This document shows, piece by piece, positions 1-10,400 of a DNA stretch of 64,000 nucleotides; position 1 is the first letter of the stretch, and the number at the start of each line of letters is the position of its first letter. The stretch is from Muribaculaceae bacterium (GTDB taxonomy: Bacteria; Bacteroidota; Bacteroidia; Bacteroidales; Muribaculaceae), in the NCBI GenBank assembly GCA_017548365.1, contig JAFZAC010000007.1, positions 124,001 through 188,000 of the forward strand. Direction: 5' to 3'. Position numbers and translations under genes: made by a program. The notes beneath the pieces are model-generated. The model was not told where the DNA came from and made no database searches. It saw only the letters and a program-made list of their open reading frames with translations.

Positions 1-143
1 CTTTTGAAACACAAGAACGTCACCAATTACTTCTGTTACAATGGATGCTCGACTAACGCTAGGAATAAAAACTATAATAAAACCAAAGAATTTTTTTCAT
101 CTTTAATTTAGTTAATAAATATTCTTTGCTATTTATATTTACG

Positions 144-158
144 GTGCAAACATTGCAC
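144..158. promoter_or_regulatory. Palindrome upstream of a promoter (possible operator)
   Basis: A perfect inverted repeat, GTGCAA-ACA-TTGCAC, lies 45 bp upstream of the -33 element of the promoter at 203-233. Its size and position fit a dimeric activator or repressor site. The regulator is unknown and the match could be chance in AT-rich DNA. Nothing else was recognised in positions 1-202. Confidence 0.3.
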
Positions 159-202
159 AATGTTTAATAAAAACAAAAAAACGATATTTAGCATGAGCAT
201 TT

Positions 203-233
203 TTTGCATATTAATTATTTATATTTATCTTTG
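203..233 (+). promoter_or_regulatory. Bacteroidetes promoter for the Cys-rich protein gene
   Basis: TTTG at 203-206, 19 nt, then TATCTTTG at 226-233 match the Bacteroidetes sigma-factor consensus exactly. The predicted 5' leader is about 95 nt and contains a small hairpin, CTCACT (296-301) with AGTGAG (308-313). Confidence 0.75.
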
Positions 234-337
234 CAGTGCTAATTGATAATTAACGTTTTACATTTTTTGAAATTTTGATTTATGTTTAATCGGGACTCAC
301 TTTCTTTAGTGAGCGCCAATAAAAAGAAAGAAACGAC

Positions 338-928
338 ATGAAAAAGATTATTGCTATGATTGCTCTGGGCCTCTTTTCTGTTAGCGCCAGTGGTTTTTAT
401 GCCAATGCTCAACTAAAGAAAAATGAGCCTGTAAAAGTTCAAAAGGAAGCCCCCACAAAATTGGAAAAAGCTACCGACGTGAAGGCAAGACCATGCGAGA
501 TGCAAAAAACTGAACTCAAGCGTGTTGAGGCAAAAGATGCAAAGCATATATGCAATGAAAAGGCCGGTGATTGTAAGGGCGAATGCAAAGAAGGCATGTG
601 TAAAGAAGGAAAATGTAAGGAAGGCGAATGCAAAGGCGAGTGCAAGGAAGGCAATTGCAAGGAAGGCAATTGCAAGGAAAAAACTGCCGAATGCCAGAAA
701 GCTGCTGAGTGCAAAAAAGACGCAGAATGCAAGAAGGCAGATGAATGCAAAAAAGCCAATGAGTGCAAAGAAAAAGCCTCTGAGTGCAAAGGCGATTGCA
801 AAGATAAAGGAGCTGGACATCAGTGCTCTCACAAGTCACCATGCTGCAAAGAAGGTGCCTGCAAAATGGACGGCAGCTGCGGCAAGGAAGAATGCAAACC
901 TGGAAGTGAAAAGTGCTGCAAGAATTGA
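338..928 (+). CDS. Exported Cys/Lys/Glu-rich repeat protein
   Basis: No family was recognised. Residues 1-25 form a signal peptide ending in ANA, so the protein is probably exported. A charged linker (26-65) leads into a low-complexity region with about 25 cysteines. The first part repeats five-residue CKEGx units, the next six-residue CKKAxE-like units, and the last 40 residues include paired cysteines (PCCK, KCCKN) and a His-containing HQCSH stretch. The composition suggests metal binding or a disulfide-rich envelope protein, but this is inference. The gene stands alone with its own promoter and a strong terminator. Frames on both strands are open here because of the repeats, but only this one has a signal peptide. 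Near-identical repeat units suggest length variation by slippage. Confidence 0.8.
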   Translation: MKKIIAMIALGLFSVSASGFYANAQLKKNEPVKVQKEAPTKLEKATDVKARPCEMQKTELKRVEAKDAKHICNEKAGDCKGECKEGMCKEGKCKEGECKGECKEGNCKEGNCKEKTAECQKAAECKKDAECKKADECKKANECKEKASECKGDCKDKGAGHQCSHKSPCCKEGACKMDGSCGKEECKPGSEKCCKN

Positions 929-963
929 GACAAAGCGCACTAATACACTTTTACAATACACAA

Positions 964-1009
964 CATCTGGATGCCACCACATGGGTGAGCATCCAGATGC
1001 TTTTTATTT
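964..1009 (+). terminator. Rho-independent terminator
   Basis: A perfect 11-bp stem, CATCTGGATGC (964-974) with GCATCCAGATG (989-999), is followed by a T-rich tract. It ends the Cys-rich protein transcript and separates it from the convergent murF-alr gene. Confidence 0.9.
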
Positions 1010-1026
1010 CAATCCACTTATAAAAG

Positions 1027-3510
1027 TTACTCGCGAAAGTACACCCGTTTTACACGAGGTGAGATGCTGGTGAGAATTTCATAGCCTATAGTGCCGCGAG
1101 CATCACTCAACTGTTCGATGGGAGTGTGACGCCCAAAGATTTCCACCTTGTCACCTAATTCGCATTGAGCATCGGTAATGTCGACCATGCAGGCATCCAT
1201 GCAGATGTTTCCAACGATGGGGCACATTGTGCCGTTGACCCACACCTTTACATTTCCGTTGCCGAAGTGGCGGTCCATGCCATCGGCATAGCCTATCGAC
1301 ACAGTCGCTACGCGAGAATCGCGCTCGAGCAACCCACGTCTACCATAACCGACTCTTGTTCCTGCTGGCCATTGCTTGATGCTTATTACCACAGCCCTTA
1401 GCTCTGCTACAGGCAAGAGGCCGTCCTCACTACCATCAAATACAGTCTTAATGCCATAAAGCCCCACTCCCATGCGCACCATATCCATTTGATACTCAGG
1501 GAAACGTACTATTCCATTGGTATTTAAAACATGTCTCATTATTTTGTGCGAGAAACTCGCCTGCAGCTGAGTAGCGCAAATCTCAAAATACTCCACTTGT
1601 TCACGTGTGAAATCATCTTGTTCTGGCTCGTCGGCCACGCTCAAGTGTGAGAACACGCTCACTGGCATTATAACGTCCTGAGAAAGCAGAAGTTCCACAA
1701 GATCGGGAAGTTGTTCAAGAGTGAAGCCCAAACGGTGCATGCCGCTGTCAATCTTGATGTGGACAGGGAAGTTCTTCGCACCATATTTGCTACCCTCCTT
1801 TATGAGCTGTCGAGCCTCCTCAATGCTATAGACCTCAGGCTCAAGATAACGATCAAACATCGCCTTGTAGTTCACTGTCGATGGATTAAGAACTATAATG
1901 GGCAGCGTGATTCCCGCCTTGCGCAAATCCACACCTTCATCCTGCACAGCTACAGCAAGGTAGGTTGCCCCACAGTCCTGCAAGGTCTTAGCCACCTCAT
2001 AAGAGCCAGTACCGTAGCCTGATGCTTTTACCATAGCTACAATCTTGGTGCCGAAATCTATTTTAGACTTCAAGAACTTGAAATTGCAAGCAAGAGCATT
2101 AAGGTCTATCTCCTCCACTGTTTGGTGGCGACTCACCTCAAGCATCTCTACAATCTGGAAGAACTCATATTGCGAAGCTCCTTTCACAAGCACAGTTTCA
2201 TTGTCGAAGTCTCCCTGACTCATATTTTCAAGGAATTTGGCAGTTGACTCAAAGAAGAGGTCACGACCTGAATTGAAATACTTGCTGTAGCGGCACATTT
2301 CGGGCCCAATACCTATAAGACGGGTAATACCCTTGCTTCTCAAGAGCTCGCTCACGCGTATATATAGTTCGTCTTCAGTAAATGTTTCTGGCAGCAGATC
2401 ACTGAGTATTACTGTGGTGTGCTGATGAGGATTACATCGACGCAACATGAAGTCCAAGGCTGGCGAGAGTGAGTTATAGTCGCTCGTATAGCCGTCGGCG
2501 ATAATCGTGCATTCATTTACACCCTCAATCACGTTGATGCGAGTACCAACAGGAGTGAGGCGTTTCACTCGCTCGACTATCACGCTAGCACTGATGTCCA
2601 AGTAGAGCATTACAGCAACACAAGTCGCCACATTCTCTAAATCCCTGTCGCTGGTAAACGGCACATCAAGGACAAAAGGCGAACCTTCATGCTGACATTC
2701 CATCAACGCGTGATTGTCACGCTTGACAATATTGCTCACATAGAGCCACTTGCCCTCGTCCTTGCGCGACCACCCCACATCTTGCGCCACATAGAGAATG
2801 GGATCGATTGTGCTGGATACCAGGTCATCGTCGGCACAGTAGACAATGCTCTCGCAGCTATTCAGAATCTTTGCTTTTTCCTCTACTTTCTCCTGCATCG
2901 AGGAAAATCCTTCATTATGTTCGTCGCCAATGTTAGTAATAACGCCTATTGTGGGCCTAATCATCGCCTGGACACGTGCCATCTCGCCAGTTTTACTCAC
3001 ACCAGCCTCGATTATTGCTAGCGATGTATTGTCGTCAAGGTCCCACAACGATAGCGGCACACCTATCTGCGAGTTATAGCTGCGTGGAGACCTGACAATG
3101 TGATAGTCATCCTTCAAGAGCTGATATAGCCATTCCTTTACCGTGGTCTTGCCACGGCTGCCGGTAATTCCAATAATGGGAATGTGAAAACGCTTACGAT
3201 GATAGGTAGCTATAGCCTGCATCGCATCGAGAGAGTTGCTCACGCGCAGGAAGTTGGCCTCTCTCATCGCGTGGACATCAATGTTACCGCTGTATTCTAT
3301 CACAAAGTTCCTCACACCTTTATTATATAGATGCTTCACATATCGGTGCCCGTCATCGTTTTGCGTAGCAATGGCAAAGAACAATGTCTCGGCAGGATAT
3401 GTCAGTGACCGCGAATCAATAAGCAATTGACTCACCTCGGCATTCTTGTCACGAAGTTCACTGGATTCAACACCCAGCACTTGAGCTATCTCTTGAATGG
3501 AATATTTCAT
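1027..3510 (-). CDS. murF-alr: Bifunctional MurF ligase / alanine racemase
   Basis: Cytoplasmic peptidoglycan enzyme joining two steps: the MurF part adds D-Ala-D-Ala to UDP-MurNAc-tripeptide using ATP, and the Alr part converts L-Ala to D-Ala with PLP. Residues 1-455 are the Mur ligase, with the ATP loop GITGSRGKTT at 114-123. Residues from about 461 are the racemase, with the PLP lysine in MVKASGYG (K495), the catalytic tyrosine in SIGYADG (Y741) and the conserved GNICMDACMVDIT block near 768. At 827 aa it matches the fused form known from Bacteroidetes. It starts 72 bp after the GSCFA gene on the same strand and is probably co-transcribed from the promoter at 4551-4582. Both halves look intact. 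Confidence 0.95.
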   Translation of the reverse strand: MKYSIQEIAQVLGVESSELRDKNAEVSQLLIDSRSLTYPAETLFFAIATQNDDGHRYVKHLYNKGVRNFVIEYSGNIDVHAMREANFLRVSNSLDAMQAIATYHRKRFHIPIIGITGSRGKTTVKEWLYQLLKDDYHIVRSPRSYNSQIGVPLSLWDLDDNTSLAIIEAGVSKTGEMARVQAMIRPTIGVITNIGDEHNEGFSSMQEKVEEKAKILNSCESIVYCADDDLVSSTIDPILYVAQDVGWSRKDEGKWLYVSNIVKRDNHALMECQHEGSPFVLDVPFTSDRDLENVATCVAVMLYLDISASVIVERVKRLTPVGTRINVIEGVNECTIIADGYTSDYNSLSPALDFMLRRCNPHQHTTVILSDLLPETFTEDELYIRVSELLRSKGITRLIGIGPEMCRYSKYFNSGRDLFFESTAKFLENMSQGDFDNETVLVKGASQYEFFQIVEMLEVSRHQTVEEIDLNALACNFKFLKSKIDFGTKIVAMVKASGYGTGSYEVAKTLQDCGATYLAVAVQDEGVDLRKAGITLPIIVLNPSTVNYKAMFDRYLEPEVYSIEEARQLIKEGSKYGAKNFPVHIKIDSGMHRLGFTLEQLPDLVELLLSQDVIMPVSVFSHLSVADEPEQDDFTREQVEYFEICATQLQASFSHKIMRHVLNTNGIVRFPEYQMDMVRMGVGLYGIKTVFDGSEDGLLPVAELRAVVISIKQWPAGTRVGYGRRGLLERDSRVATVSIGYADGMDRHFGNGNVKVWVNGTMCPIVGNICMDACMVDITDAQCELGDKVEIFGRHTPIEQLSDARGTIGYEILTSISPRVKRVYFRE

Positions 3511-3582
3511 ATCAGTAATTTGTTGTCAGTTCTCTGTTGTTAGTTTCTCTAGACATTCTAGAACTCCTCTACAATATCCTTG

Positions 3583-4530
3583 CTACTTTAAATAAGGATA
3601 CTCTTTCTTCAAGTTTGCAATCACGGCCTCGGTATCGGCATTGAATCGAGCCACCACATCGGGGTTATTGCTCATGGGACGATGCTTCAGACGCTTGCTC
3701 ACGCGCTCACAGCGGGCTATTGCCTGAGTTGAGCGGTCATCGAAATAGGTCGCTTGGAACGTCTGCCAGATATATTCTATAGCGACATCGCTGGGGTGTA
3801 CCATGTCGGCGGTGTAGAAACGGTAGTCACGCAAGTCGTCAATAACAATCTCATAGGCAGGAAAATAACCCGCCCACTCTTTATTAGCTCTCACCACATT
3901 ATTTATCGCCACGCGCAACACAGCTTTACTCAACGAGTTCATTTCCAAGCCGTCGGCAATATGGCGAATAGGACTCACAGTGAACAGTACACGCAGCTCT
4001 GGGTTGAACTCGTGCAGACGAGCCATCACAGCATTGAGAGCCTCGGTACATTCGTCAACACTCGCCAATCGCCTCGTGAATTCATGCTGAGGAACCTTGT
4101 GACAGTTGTTCACCACTTGGCCAGTGTCACGGCGGCGATACACCACTGCTGTGCCCAGTGTCAACACAAGCGTTTTGCACTGACGCAAGTGATTGTGGGC
4201 AACTGTAATACTGTTATTCATGCGCTCGAGAGCTGCTTCTTTATTTGCCATCGAGAAACGAGAGTGAAAATCATAACAGTTCCATACTCCGTTAGCAAGA
4301 AACAAGTCCATCCCTGCCACAACTTCACAGTCCATCAACTTGTGAACCGAGCTGGCAATGCTCAATGGGTTGAAGATGGTACCAAAGGGGTTAACCACAA
4401 CATCGACCATTGCATCTTTGAGACGAGCTCCGATGTTGTCGCTGAAGCACGACCCCATCAGCATAATCTTGTCGCTGTGGCGCATGAAGTTATCACCTTC
4501 GCGAGGATGTATTGTTGTCCGGAATTCCAT
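3583..4530 (-). CDS. GSCFA domain protein
   Basis: Member of the GSCFA family, named for its N-terminal motif, seen here as GSCFS (residues 26-30). A second conserved block, LTLGTAVVYRRRD, follows near residue 125, and an MVHPSD motif near 245 resembles the SGNH-hydrolase Asp-His block. The family is common in Bacteroidetes and is thought to be an SGNH-like hydrolase; its substrate is not established. There is no signal peptide, so a cytoplasmic role is likely. It is the first gene of a two-gene minus-strand unit with murF-alr, a neighbourhood that hints at cell-envelope metabolism without proving it. Length 315 aa is usual for the family. Confidence 0.88.
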   Translation of the reverse strand: MEFRTTIHPREGDNFMRHSDKIMLMGSCFSDNIGARLKDAMVDVVVNPFGTIFNPLSIASSVHKLMDCEVVAGMDLFLANGVWNCYDFHSRFSMANKEAALERMNNSITVAHNHLRQCKTLVLTLGTAVVYRRRDTGQVVNNCHKVPQHEFTRRLASVDECTEALNAVMARLHEFNPELRVLFTVSPIRHIADGLEMNSLSKAVLRVAINNVVRANKEWAGYFPAYEIVIDDLRDYRFYTADMVHPSDVAIEYIWQTFQATYFDDRSTQAIARCERVSKRLKHRPMSNNPDVVARFNADTEAVIANLKKEYPYLK

Positions 4531-4550
4531 AGCTCAAAACTTTAAGAATG

Positions 4551-4582
4551 CAAATATATAGAAACCTAATCAAAAACACAAA
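4551..4582 (-). promoter_or_regulatory. Promoter of the GSCFA/murF-alr unit
   Basis: On the minus strand: TTTG (4582-4579), 20 nt, TATATTTG (4558-4551), a full Bacteroidetes consensus 21 bp upstream of the GSCFA start. It leaves a very short leader. Confidence 0.75.
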
Positions 4583-4654
4583 TTTTCTTTAATTTTGCAA
4601 TGAATGTCAAGGTTCTTTTGTTACCATTTTTTATTTTTGTGAGAGAAATGGGGG

Positions 4655-4681
4655 TTGTATTAAAAAATATGTGTAATTTTG
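4655..4681 (+). promoter_or_regulatory. Probable glyQS promoter
   Basis: TAATTTTG at 4674-4681 fits the -7 consensus and lies about 40 bp before the ATG. The best -33 match, TTG at 4655-4657, is spaced only 16 nt away, so the upstream element is weak. Confidence 0.55.
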
Positions 4682-4721
4682 CAGTTTGTAAATTGAATAC
4701 TTAATAAGATTATATACACAA

Positions 4722-6266
4722 ATGGCACAGAACGAAGACGTTTTCAAGAAAATTGTTTCGCATTGCAAAGAGTATGGGTTTGTATTCCCTTCAAGTGAAA
4801 TTTATGACGGACTGGGTGCAGTCTACGACTACGGCCAAAACGGCGTTGAGTTGAAGAACAACATCAAGCGCTACTGGTGGGAAGCCATGACGCTGCTTCA
4901 CGAGAATATCGTGGGCATCGACTCAGCGGTGTTTATGCACCCCACAATTTGGAAAGCCAGTGGTCACGTTGACGCATTCAACGACCCATTAATCGACAAC
5001 CGCGACAGCAAGAAGCGTTATCGTGCTGATGTTCTCATCGAGGACCTGCTCGCCAAGATAGAGGAGAAGATGGACAAAGAGGTTGCTAAGGCCAAGAAAC
5101 GCTTTGGCGAGAGCTTCGACGAAGCCATGTTCCGCCAAACCAATCCCCGCGTACTTGCAAACCAGGCGAAGTGGGACGAGCTGCATAGCCGCTTTGAGAA
5201 GGCTATGAATGACAACAACCTCGATGAGCTCAAGCAAATCATCCTTGACTACGAGATTGTTGACCCAATCAGCGGCACCCGCAACTGGACCGACGTGCGC
5301 CAGTTCAACCTCATGTTCAAGACCCAGATGGGTAGCAGCAGCGACAACACTATGGACGTGTATCTGCGTCCCGAAACCGCTCAGGGCATCTTCGTGAACT
5401 TCCTCAATGTTCAGAAGACAGGCCGCATGCGTCTGCCATTTGGTATTGCTCAGATTGGCAAGGCCTTCCGCAATGAGATTGTGGCACGCCAATTTGTGTT
5501 CCGCATGCGCGAGTTTGAGCAGATGGAGATGCAATTCTTTGTACGTCCCGGCGAGGAGCTCAAGTGGTTCGAGACTTGGAAAGAGAACCGCCTCAAATGG
5601 CACAAAGCACTGGGGCTTGGCGATGAGAAATATCGCTTCCATGACCACGAGAAACTCGCCCACTATGCCAATGCAGCCACCGACATCGAGTTCCAAATGC
5701 CATTCGGCTTCAAAGAGGTGGAAGGCATCCACAGCCGTACCAACTTCGACCTATCTCAACACGAAAAATACAGCGGCAAGAAGATTCAGTACTTCGACCC
5801 TGAGCTCAACGAGAGCTACACTCCATACGTCATCGAGACCTCAATTGGCGTGGACCGCATGTTCCTCTCAGTGATGTGCTCAAGCTACGAAGAGCAGAAG
5901 CTTGAGGGCGGCGACACCCGCGTGGTACTGCATCTGCCCAAGGCATTGGCTCCCGTCAAGTGTGCTGTGCTGCCGTTGGTTCGCAAGGATGGCATGCCAG
6001 AGAAAGCTCGAGAAATCGTCGACATGCTCAAGTTTGACTTCGCCTGCCGTTATGACGAAAAAGACAGCGTGGGCAAGCGTTACCGCCGCATGGATGCAAT
6101 AGGCACACCCTACTGCATCACCGTTGACGGACAGACAGTTGAGGACAACACCGTGACCCTGCGCGACCGCGACACCATGGAGCAACAGCGCGTGGCAATC
6201 AGCGACTTGCCAGCAATTATTGGAGAACAGTGCAGCCTCAACAATCTGCTCAAGAACAATGCTTAA
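4722..6266 (+). CDS. glyQS: Glycyl-tRNA synthetase (single-chain type)
   Basis: Class II aminoacyl-tRNA synthetase charging tRNA-Gly in the cytoplasm; homodimeric type. The N-terminus has the family's GFVFPSSEIYDGLGAVYDYG block (residues 20-38). Motif 2 appears in FRNEIVARQFVFRMREFEQME (about 248-268), motif 3 near SIGVDRMFLS (about 377), and a C-terminal anticodon-binding domain begins near residue 400. At 514 aa it matches bacterial dimeric GlyRS. It has its own promoter and is divergent from the GSCFA unit. Confidence 0.97.
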   Translation: MAQNEDVFKKIVSHCKEYGFVFPSSEIYDGLGAVYDYGQNGVELKNNIKRYWWEAMTLLHENIVGIDSAVFMHPTIWKASGHVDAFNDPLIDNRDSKKRYRADVLIEDLLAKIEEKMDKEVAKAKKRFGESFDEAMFRQTNPRVLANQAKWDELHSRFEKAMNDNNLDELKQIILDYEIVDPISGTRNWTDVRQFNLMFKTQMGSSSDNTMDVYLRPETAQGIFVNFLNVQKTGRMRLPFGIAQIGKAFRNEIVARQFVFRMREFEQMEMQFFVRPGEELKWFETWKENRLKWHKALGLGDEKYRFHDHEKLAHYANAATDIEFQMPFGFKEVEGIHSRTNFDLSQHEKYSGKKIQYFDPELNESYTPYVIETSIGVDRMFLSVMCSSYEEQKLEGGDTRVVLHLPKALAPVKCAVLPLVRKDGMPEKAREIVDMLKFDFACRYDEKDSVGKRYRRMDAIGTPYCITVDGQTVEDNTVTLRDRDTMEQQRVAISDLPAIIGEQCSLNNLLKNNA

Positions 6267-6343
6267 ATCAATGCATAATCATTAATCTATAATATAGAAA
6301 GTCTGGAATGACCAAGAAATTCTAGCATAAACATTTAACGATA

Positions 6344-6895
6344 ATGAAGAAATTTCCTTTTATATTATTTATAGTGGCAGTGCTGGGAAGCTTGTTTACA
6401 TCTTGCTTCAAGGATGAAGACAACTTAGACAAGTATGCCGACTGGTACGAGGCAAATATCAGCTGGTATGAGGCTCAAGCTGCGCGAACCGAAGGTGGAT
6501 CAAAGTATTACACTGCGATTACCGCTCCCTGGGACCCTGCTGCCGAAGTTCTGATTCACTGGTTCAACGACACCAACTTGACAAAGAACAACCTCAAACC
6601 ATTGTTCACTTCGATGGTAGACGTGAAGTACCACCTGAGTCTTTACGACGGCACAGCCATCGACTCATCCTACCTGAGCACTACTCCTGGTGACAGCCTC
6701 TTCCGTTGCCGCTTGAACAGCGGAGTCATTGAGGGATGGGGCATTGCCATACCTAAGATGCACATAGGCGACAGCTGCCGAGTTCTGATACCTTACAACG
6801 TAGGGTATGGCACCACATCCAGCGGCAGTATAAAGCCCTATTCCACTTTGCAGTTTGATATCAAGCTCGTGGGAATTCCCTACTACGAGAGATAA
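6344..6895 (+). CDS. FKBP-type peptidyl-prolyl isomerase-like lipoprotein
   Basis: Lipoprotein signal with lipobox LFTSC (Cys21), so the protein is probably membrane-anchored in the envelope. The C-terminal half resembles an FKBP fold: GVIEGWGIAIPKMHIGDSC (about 128-146), the IPYNVGYG strand-turn, and a final LQFDIKLVGI strand. The family catalyses prolyl cis-trans isomerisation, helping exported proteins fold. Several active-site aromatics cannot be assigned by eye, so activity is uncertain. It lies 77 bp after glyQS with no terminator between them and ends in a strong terminator. Confidence 0.85.
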   Translation: MKKFPFILFIVAVLGSLFTSCFKDEDNLDKYADWYEANISWYEAQAARTEGGSKYYTAITAPWDPAAEVLIHWFNDTNLTKNNLKPLFTSMVDVKYHLSLYDGTAIDSSYLSTTPGDSLFRCRLNSGVIEGWGIAIPKMHIGDSCRVLIPYNVGYGTTSSGSIKPYSTLQFDIKLVGIPYYER

Positions 6896-6917
6896 AAACA
6901 TTGACTTATCTTAACGT

Positions 6918-6957
6918 AAAACCATGGTTGTCATCTTTTCAATCATGGTTTTTTTTG
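6918..6957 (+). terminator. Rho-independent terminator
   Basis: AAAACCATG and CATGGTTTT pair as a 9-bp stem, followed by a run of T. It closes the glyQS/FKBP transcript. Confidence 0.85.
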
Positions 6958-7031
6958 CCCTTAATCCACTAATGGTAGGGGCGCTAAACTCCCCAAAAAG
7001 CATGTCCGCCTGTTAACAGTCTATGGAATCG

Positions 7032-7121
7032 TGGACTCAGTAGATTCAGTGAACTCAGTGGATTCAGTGAACTCAGTGGATTCAGTGAACTCAGTGGACT
7101 CAGTGGACTCAGCTGACTCAC
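7032..7121 (+). repeat. 9-bp tandem repeat (ten units, 18-bp higher order)
   Basis: Ten head-to-tail units of the form TG(G/A)(A/T)(C/T)TCAG run without interruption. The middle units alternate TGAACTCAG and TGGATTCAG, giving an 18-bp super-period. Because 9 is a multiple of 3, one frame reads as repeated Val-(Asp/Asn)-Ser, but no start codon or ribosome-binding site was found for it. The region 6958-7360 holds no other recognisable feature. Confidence 0.9.
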
Positions 7122-7360
7122 TTTTGATGAATATTTTATGTATATAGCTGGTCACCAATTGTTTACAGCGTTTATTTAACAGGATAGTTATATTTTTCAC
7201 TCAAATTGCCATCTTTTTCTATTTAACCGAAACCGGTCATTCAGCTGACAACAGTACACACGCGTGCAAAAATATGGTATTTATATTGTGAAAACAATAT
7301 TAAAAAACATCTTCAATCAGTCAAAAAAAAGACGCTTTAATGGATTTTTTGACTATATAC

Positions 7361-7391
7361 TTTGAACATACAACTATTTTTGGTAATTTTG
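7361..7391 (+). promoter_or_regulatory. Promoter of the giant LRR surface protein
   Basis: TTTG (7361-7364), 19 nt, TAATTTTG (7384-7391) is a complete consensus 75 bp before the ATG. Confidence 0.75.
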
Positions 7392-7465
7392 CTCGTTTTA
7401 TATGCTTGACGACACAACCAAGATACGACATTCAATAAACATAACATCTATAAACAAATAAAATC

Positions 7466-10400
7466 ATGACAAAGAAATTACTAACAAAAACTTGCGCACT
7501 GATGCTCCTAGCTGTTTTTGCAGCTGCCTGGAGCAGCAATGCTTGGGCTCTCACAATAAATGTGAAAGCCAGCCAGGAACCGTATGTGTACGCTTGGGAC
7601 AATAATCAAAATCCCCTGCTTGGCGCATTCCCTGGCACAAAACTCACCAACACAAAAAGTGTTGGTGGCCAAACTTGGTACTACATCGACATTGACGCCA
7701 CAAACGTCAATCTCATACTCAGCTTTGGCACCGATGCCACTAAGACAGGTGACATCACTGGCATTACTGGCAATCGCTATTTCGAGTTCGCCAATAACAA
7801 TGCCAATAATGTGACCGATTACTATGACGCTCCAAATGGAGTTGGTTACCAATCCAATCCTTTTACTTATGTCGTAAATGCCAGCAATTGGAGCGGAGAC
7901 GTCTATGCTTATGCTTGGGGAAATGGTTATAGTGGGGATGCCTCATCTTGGCCAGGGAAAAAAATGACAAAGGTTGGAACCAATGGCAACGGAAATGATG
8001 TGTATGAGTGGATAAGTGACTCGCAGACTAATCCTGCCAATGTGATTTTTAACAACAATAGTGGTTCGCAAACATCGGACTTGACATGGGCAAACGGTGC
8101 TTATTGGTCAAACTATGGTAATGACTCTAGAATGACCATTTCGGGAGCAATTCTCAACAGCACTAACTTTCCCGATGCCAACTTACGCAAGGCTATAACT
8201 GCAAGTACTGGTATCCAAGAAGGCGGTGCCATTACTGCAAACAATGTTAAAGTTCTTGATATTAGTTACGATACCGACAAGGGTATGACAGGAAAAATCA
8301 CCAACCCTACAGGTATAGAACAATTCACTTATCTGGAGGAACTCTATTCCCAAAACAACTCACTTTCTCACCTTGACCTTACCCACACTTCATCACTTCG
8401 CATACTCGACGTGAGCGGAGATAATGAGTTATTAGGAATGCGAGGTGTTAGCTATTGCAATGCCTCTGGTCATGGCGTTAACGTCAAAGGCAACAACAAC
8501 TTTAAGAAACTCATTGCTGACAATTGCCCTGCTTGGATTTACAATGCTGGTCTTGGATCGAATAACACTAACTATCAATACATTTCAAGTGTTGAGTACA
8601 TCTCGATGCGCAACAATCCATTAGATGGGTGGTCATCAGGCTTTACAGCTCAGGCAAACTTGAAATACCTTGATCTAACCAACTCTGGTCAAAAGACTTC
8701 AGAACTGACTGCTGCGAATCTTAACTTCCCAAGCCTTGAGACTCTTATACTTGCCAATAACACAAGTGTAACAACACCCGTATTGACAAATCTCACGTCA
8801 CTTAAGACCTTAGATGTCAAAAACTGTGCAATATCCTCATTAGATATCACACACAACACCTCACTTGAATATCTCTATGCAAGTGGAAATGCAACCGATC
8901 CTGCAATGACAATCCCAAATACTAACTCATTGAAATGGATTGATATGTCGGATGGAAATCTCTCGTATATTACAGCATTTAACAAATTGAGCAATCTACA
9001 GCATCTTGACTTGCATAATTGTCCACACTTGAGTGCTGCGCAATTCAATAGTTCAAGGATAAACAGCACTGCTAATCCCAATTTGCAATACCTTAACATC
9101 AGCCAGTCGGGCAATAGCGCAAGCTCAAAGATAACAACCTTCACTGATGATTGGGCATATATTGATACGCTTATAGTACAAGGCGGAAACTCGCCTGTAG
9201 AAAAGGTAATTGTGAACAACCACATGCCAAATGTGCTTGATGTGACCAATAACACTACTCTCACAACGTTAGCAATTAATAATTGTGGCTTGTCATCTTT
9301 GCCAACCATTACAGCCACTGGTGCCACATCGCTATACAAACTTGATTTAAGCGACAATGCGTTTACCGATGTTCCCACTACTGGAATATCGTCACTCACT
9401 ACAATGGTGATGAACAACAACCAACTCAGTGACATCAATGTGAGTGAAAGCAACATCAATTATCTCTATGCCCAAAACAACAACTTCCAAGCTGGTGATT
9501 ACACTTTGCCACTGACCTCGTTGGTTGGTCTTGACTTGGGCTATAATGGCTTCACCAAGTTTAAAGCCGAGAATAACACTTCTCTCAAGTCGTTAGCATT
9601 GGCTGGCAACACTGATCTTACCGAGATTGAGCTTCACGGAAACACCGCTTTGACTCAAACTAGCCCTGACGGTGTAATAGAGAGCGACAACGGTCTTTAC
9701 ATCAAGGGCCTGAGCAGTTTGCAGACTTTGAACATTGAGAACAGCTCGTTCAACAAACTTGGTCAACAAAACTCACTTGAAGGTGTTACAGGTTTGAAAA
9801 AACTCCAAGCTCGTCATAACGAGTTCACCACATTCACTAATGGTGTTTATAATCTTGACATATCGGGACATGCCAACTACCGTGTTGCTGACCCCAACGA
9901 GTCGAGCCTTGAGTATCTCGAAAATCTTGAATATCTCGATCTTGCCTACAATAACCTGCAAGACAGTGTACACCTCTACAGGAACGTTGCCCTCAAACAT
10001 CTCGACGTGAGCCACAACAACGAGATTCATGGTGTAATTGATGGCACAATTGATGTAAATGATGCTGCAGCAGTAGAAGCAATGAAGGTTAAGAAGGGAT
10101 ACAACTATATGAAATATGGTAGAGTATATGGTAAAGACCCAAACACCCCCAATGCCAAACCAATGCCAGGTTGGAATCCATCGGCACAAGAGTGGACCAC
10201 TGGCTACACCAATCTTCAGGCACTTCGTGAACGCCCGTTTGACTTGCGAATAGAAGACCTTAATGACACCACAGGCCTTTATCATCTTGACTTGGGAAAA
10301 AATGTGAATCTTGAATGGCTTGACATCAGCTATACCAATATTCACAATACCTCGGCAGGTCCCACACACATGAATCCCGGATGGATGGATACCGACTGGG

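Noticed and set aside
413..832. Hydrophobic minus-strand frames opposite the Cys-rich gene
   Set aside because: They are antisense shadows of the repeated codons, with no promoter or ribosome-binding site.
522..1073. Lys/Ala-rich reading frame overlapping the Cys-rich gene
   Set aside because: It arises from the same repeats in another frame, lacks a signal or start context, and runs through the terminator.
7032..7121. Possible CRISPR array
   Set aside because: Units are 9 bp and directly adjacent; there are no spacers and no cas genes.
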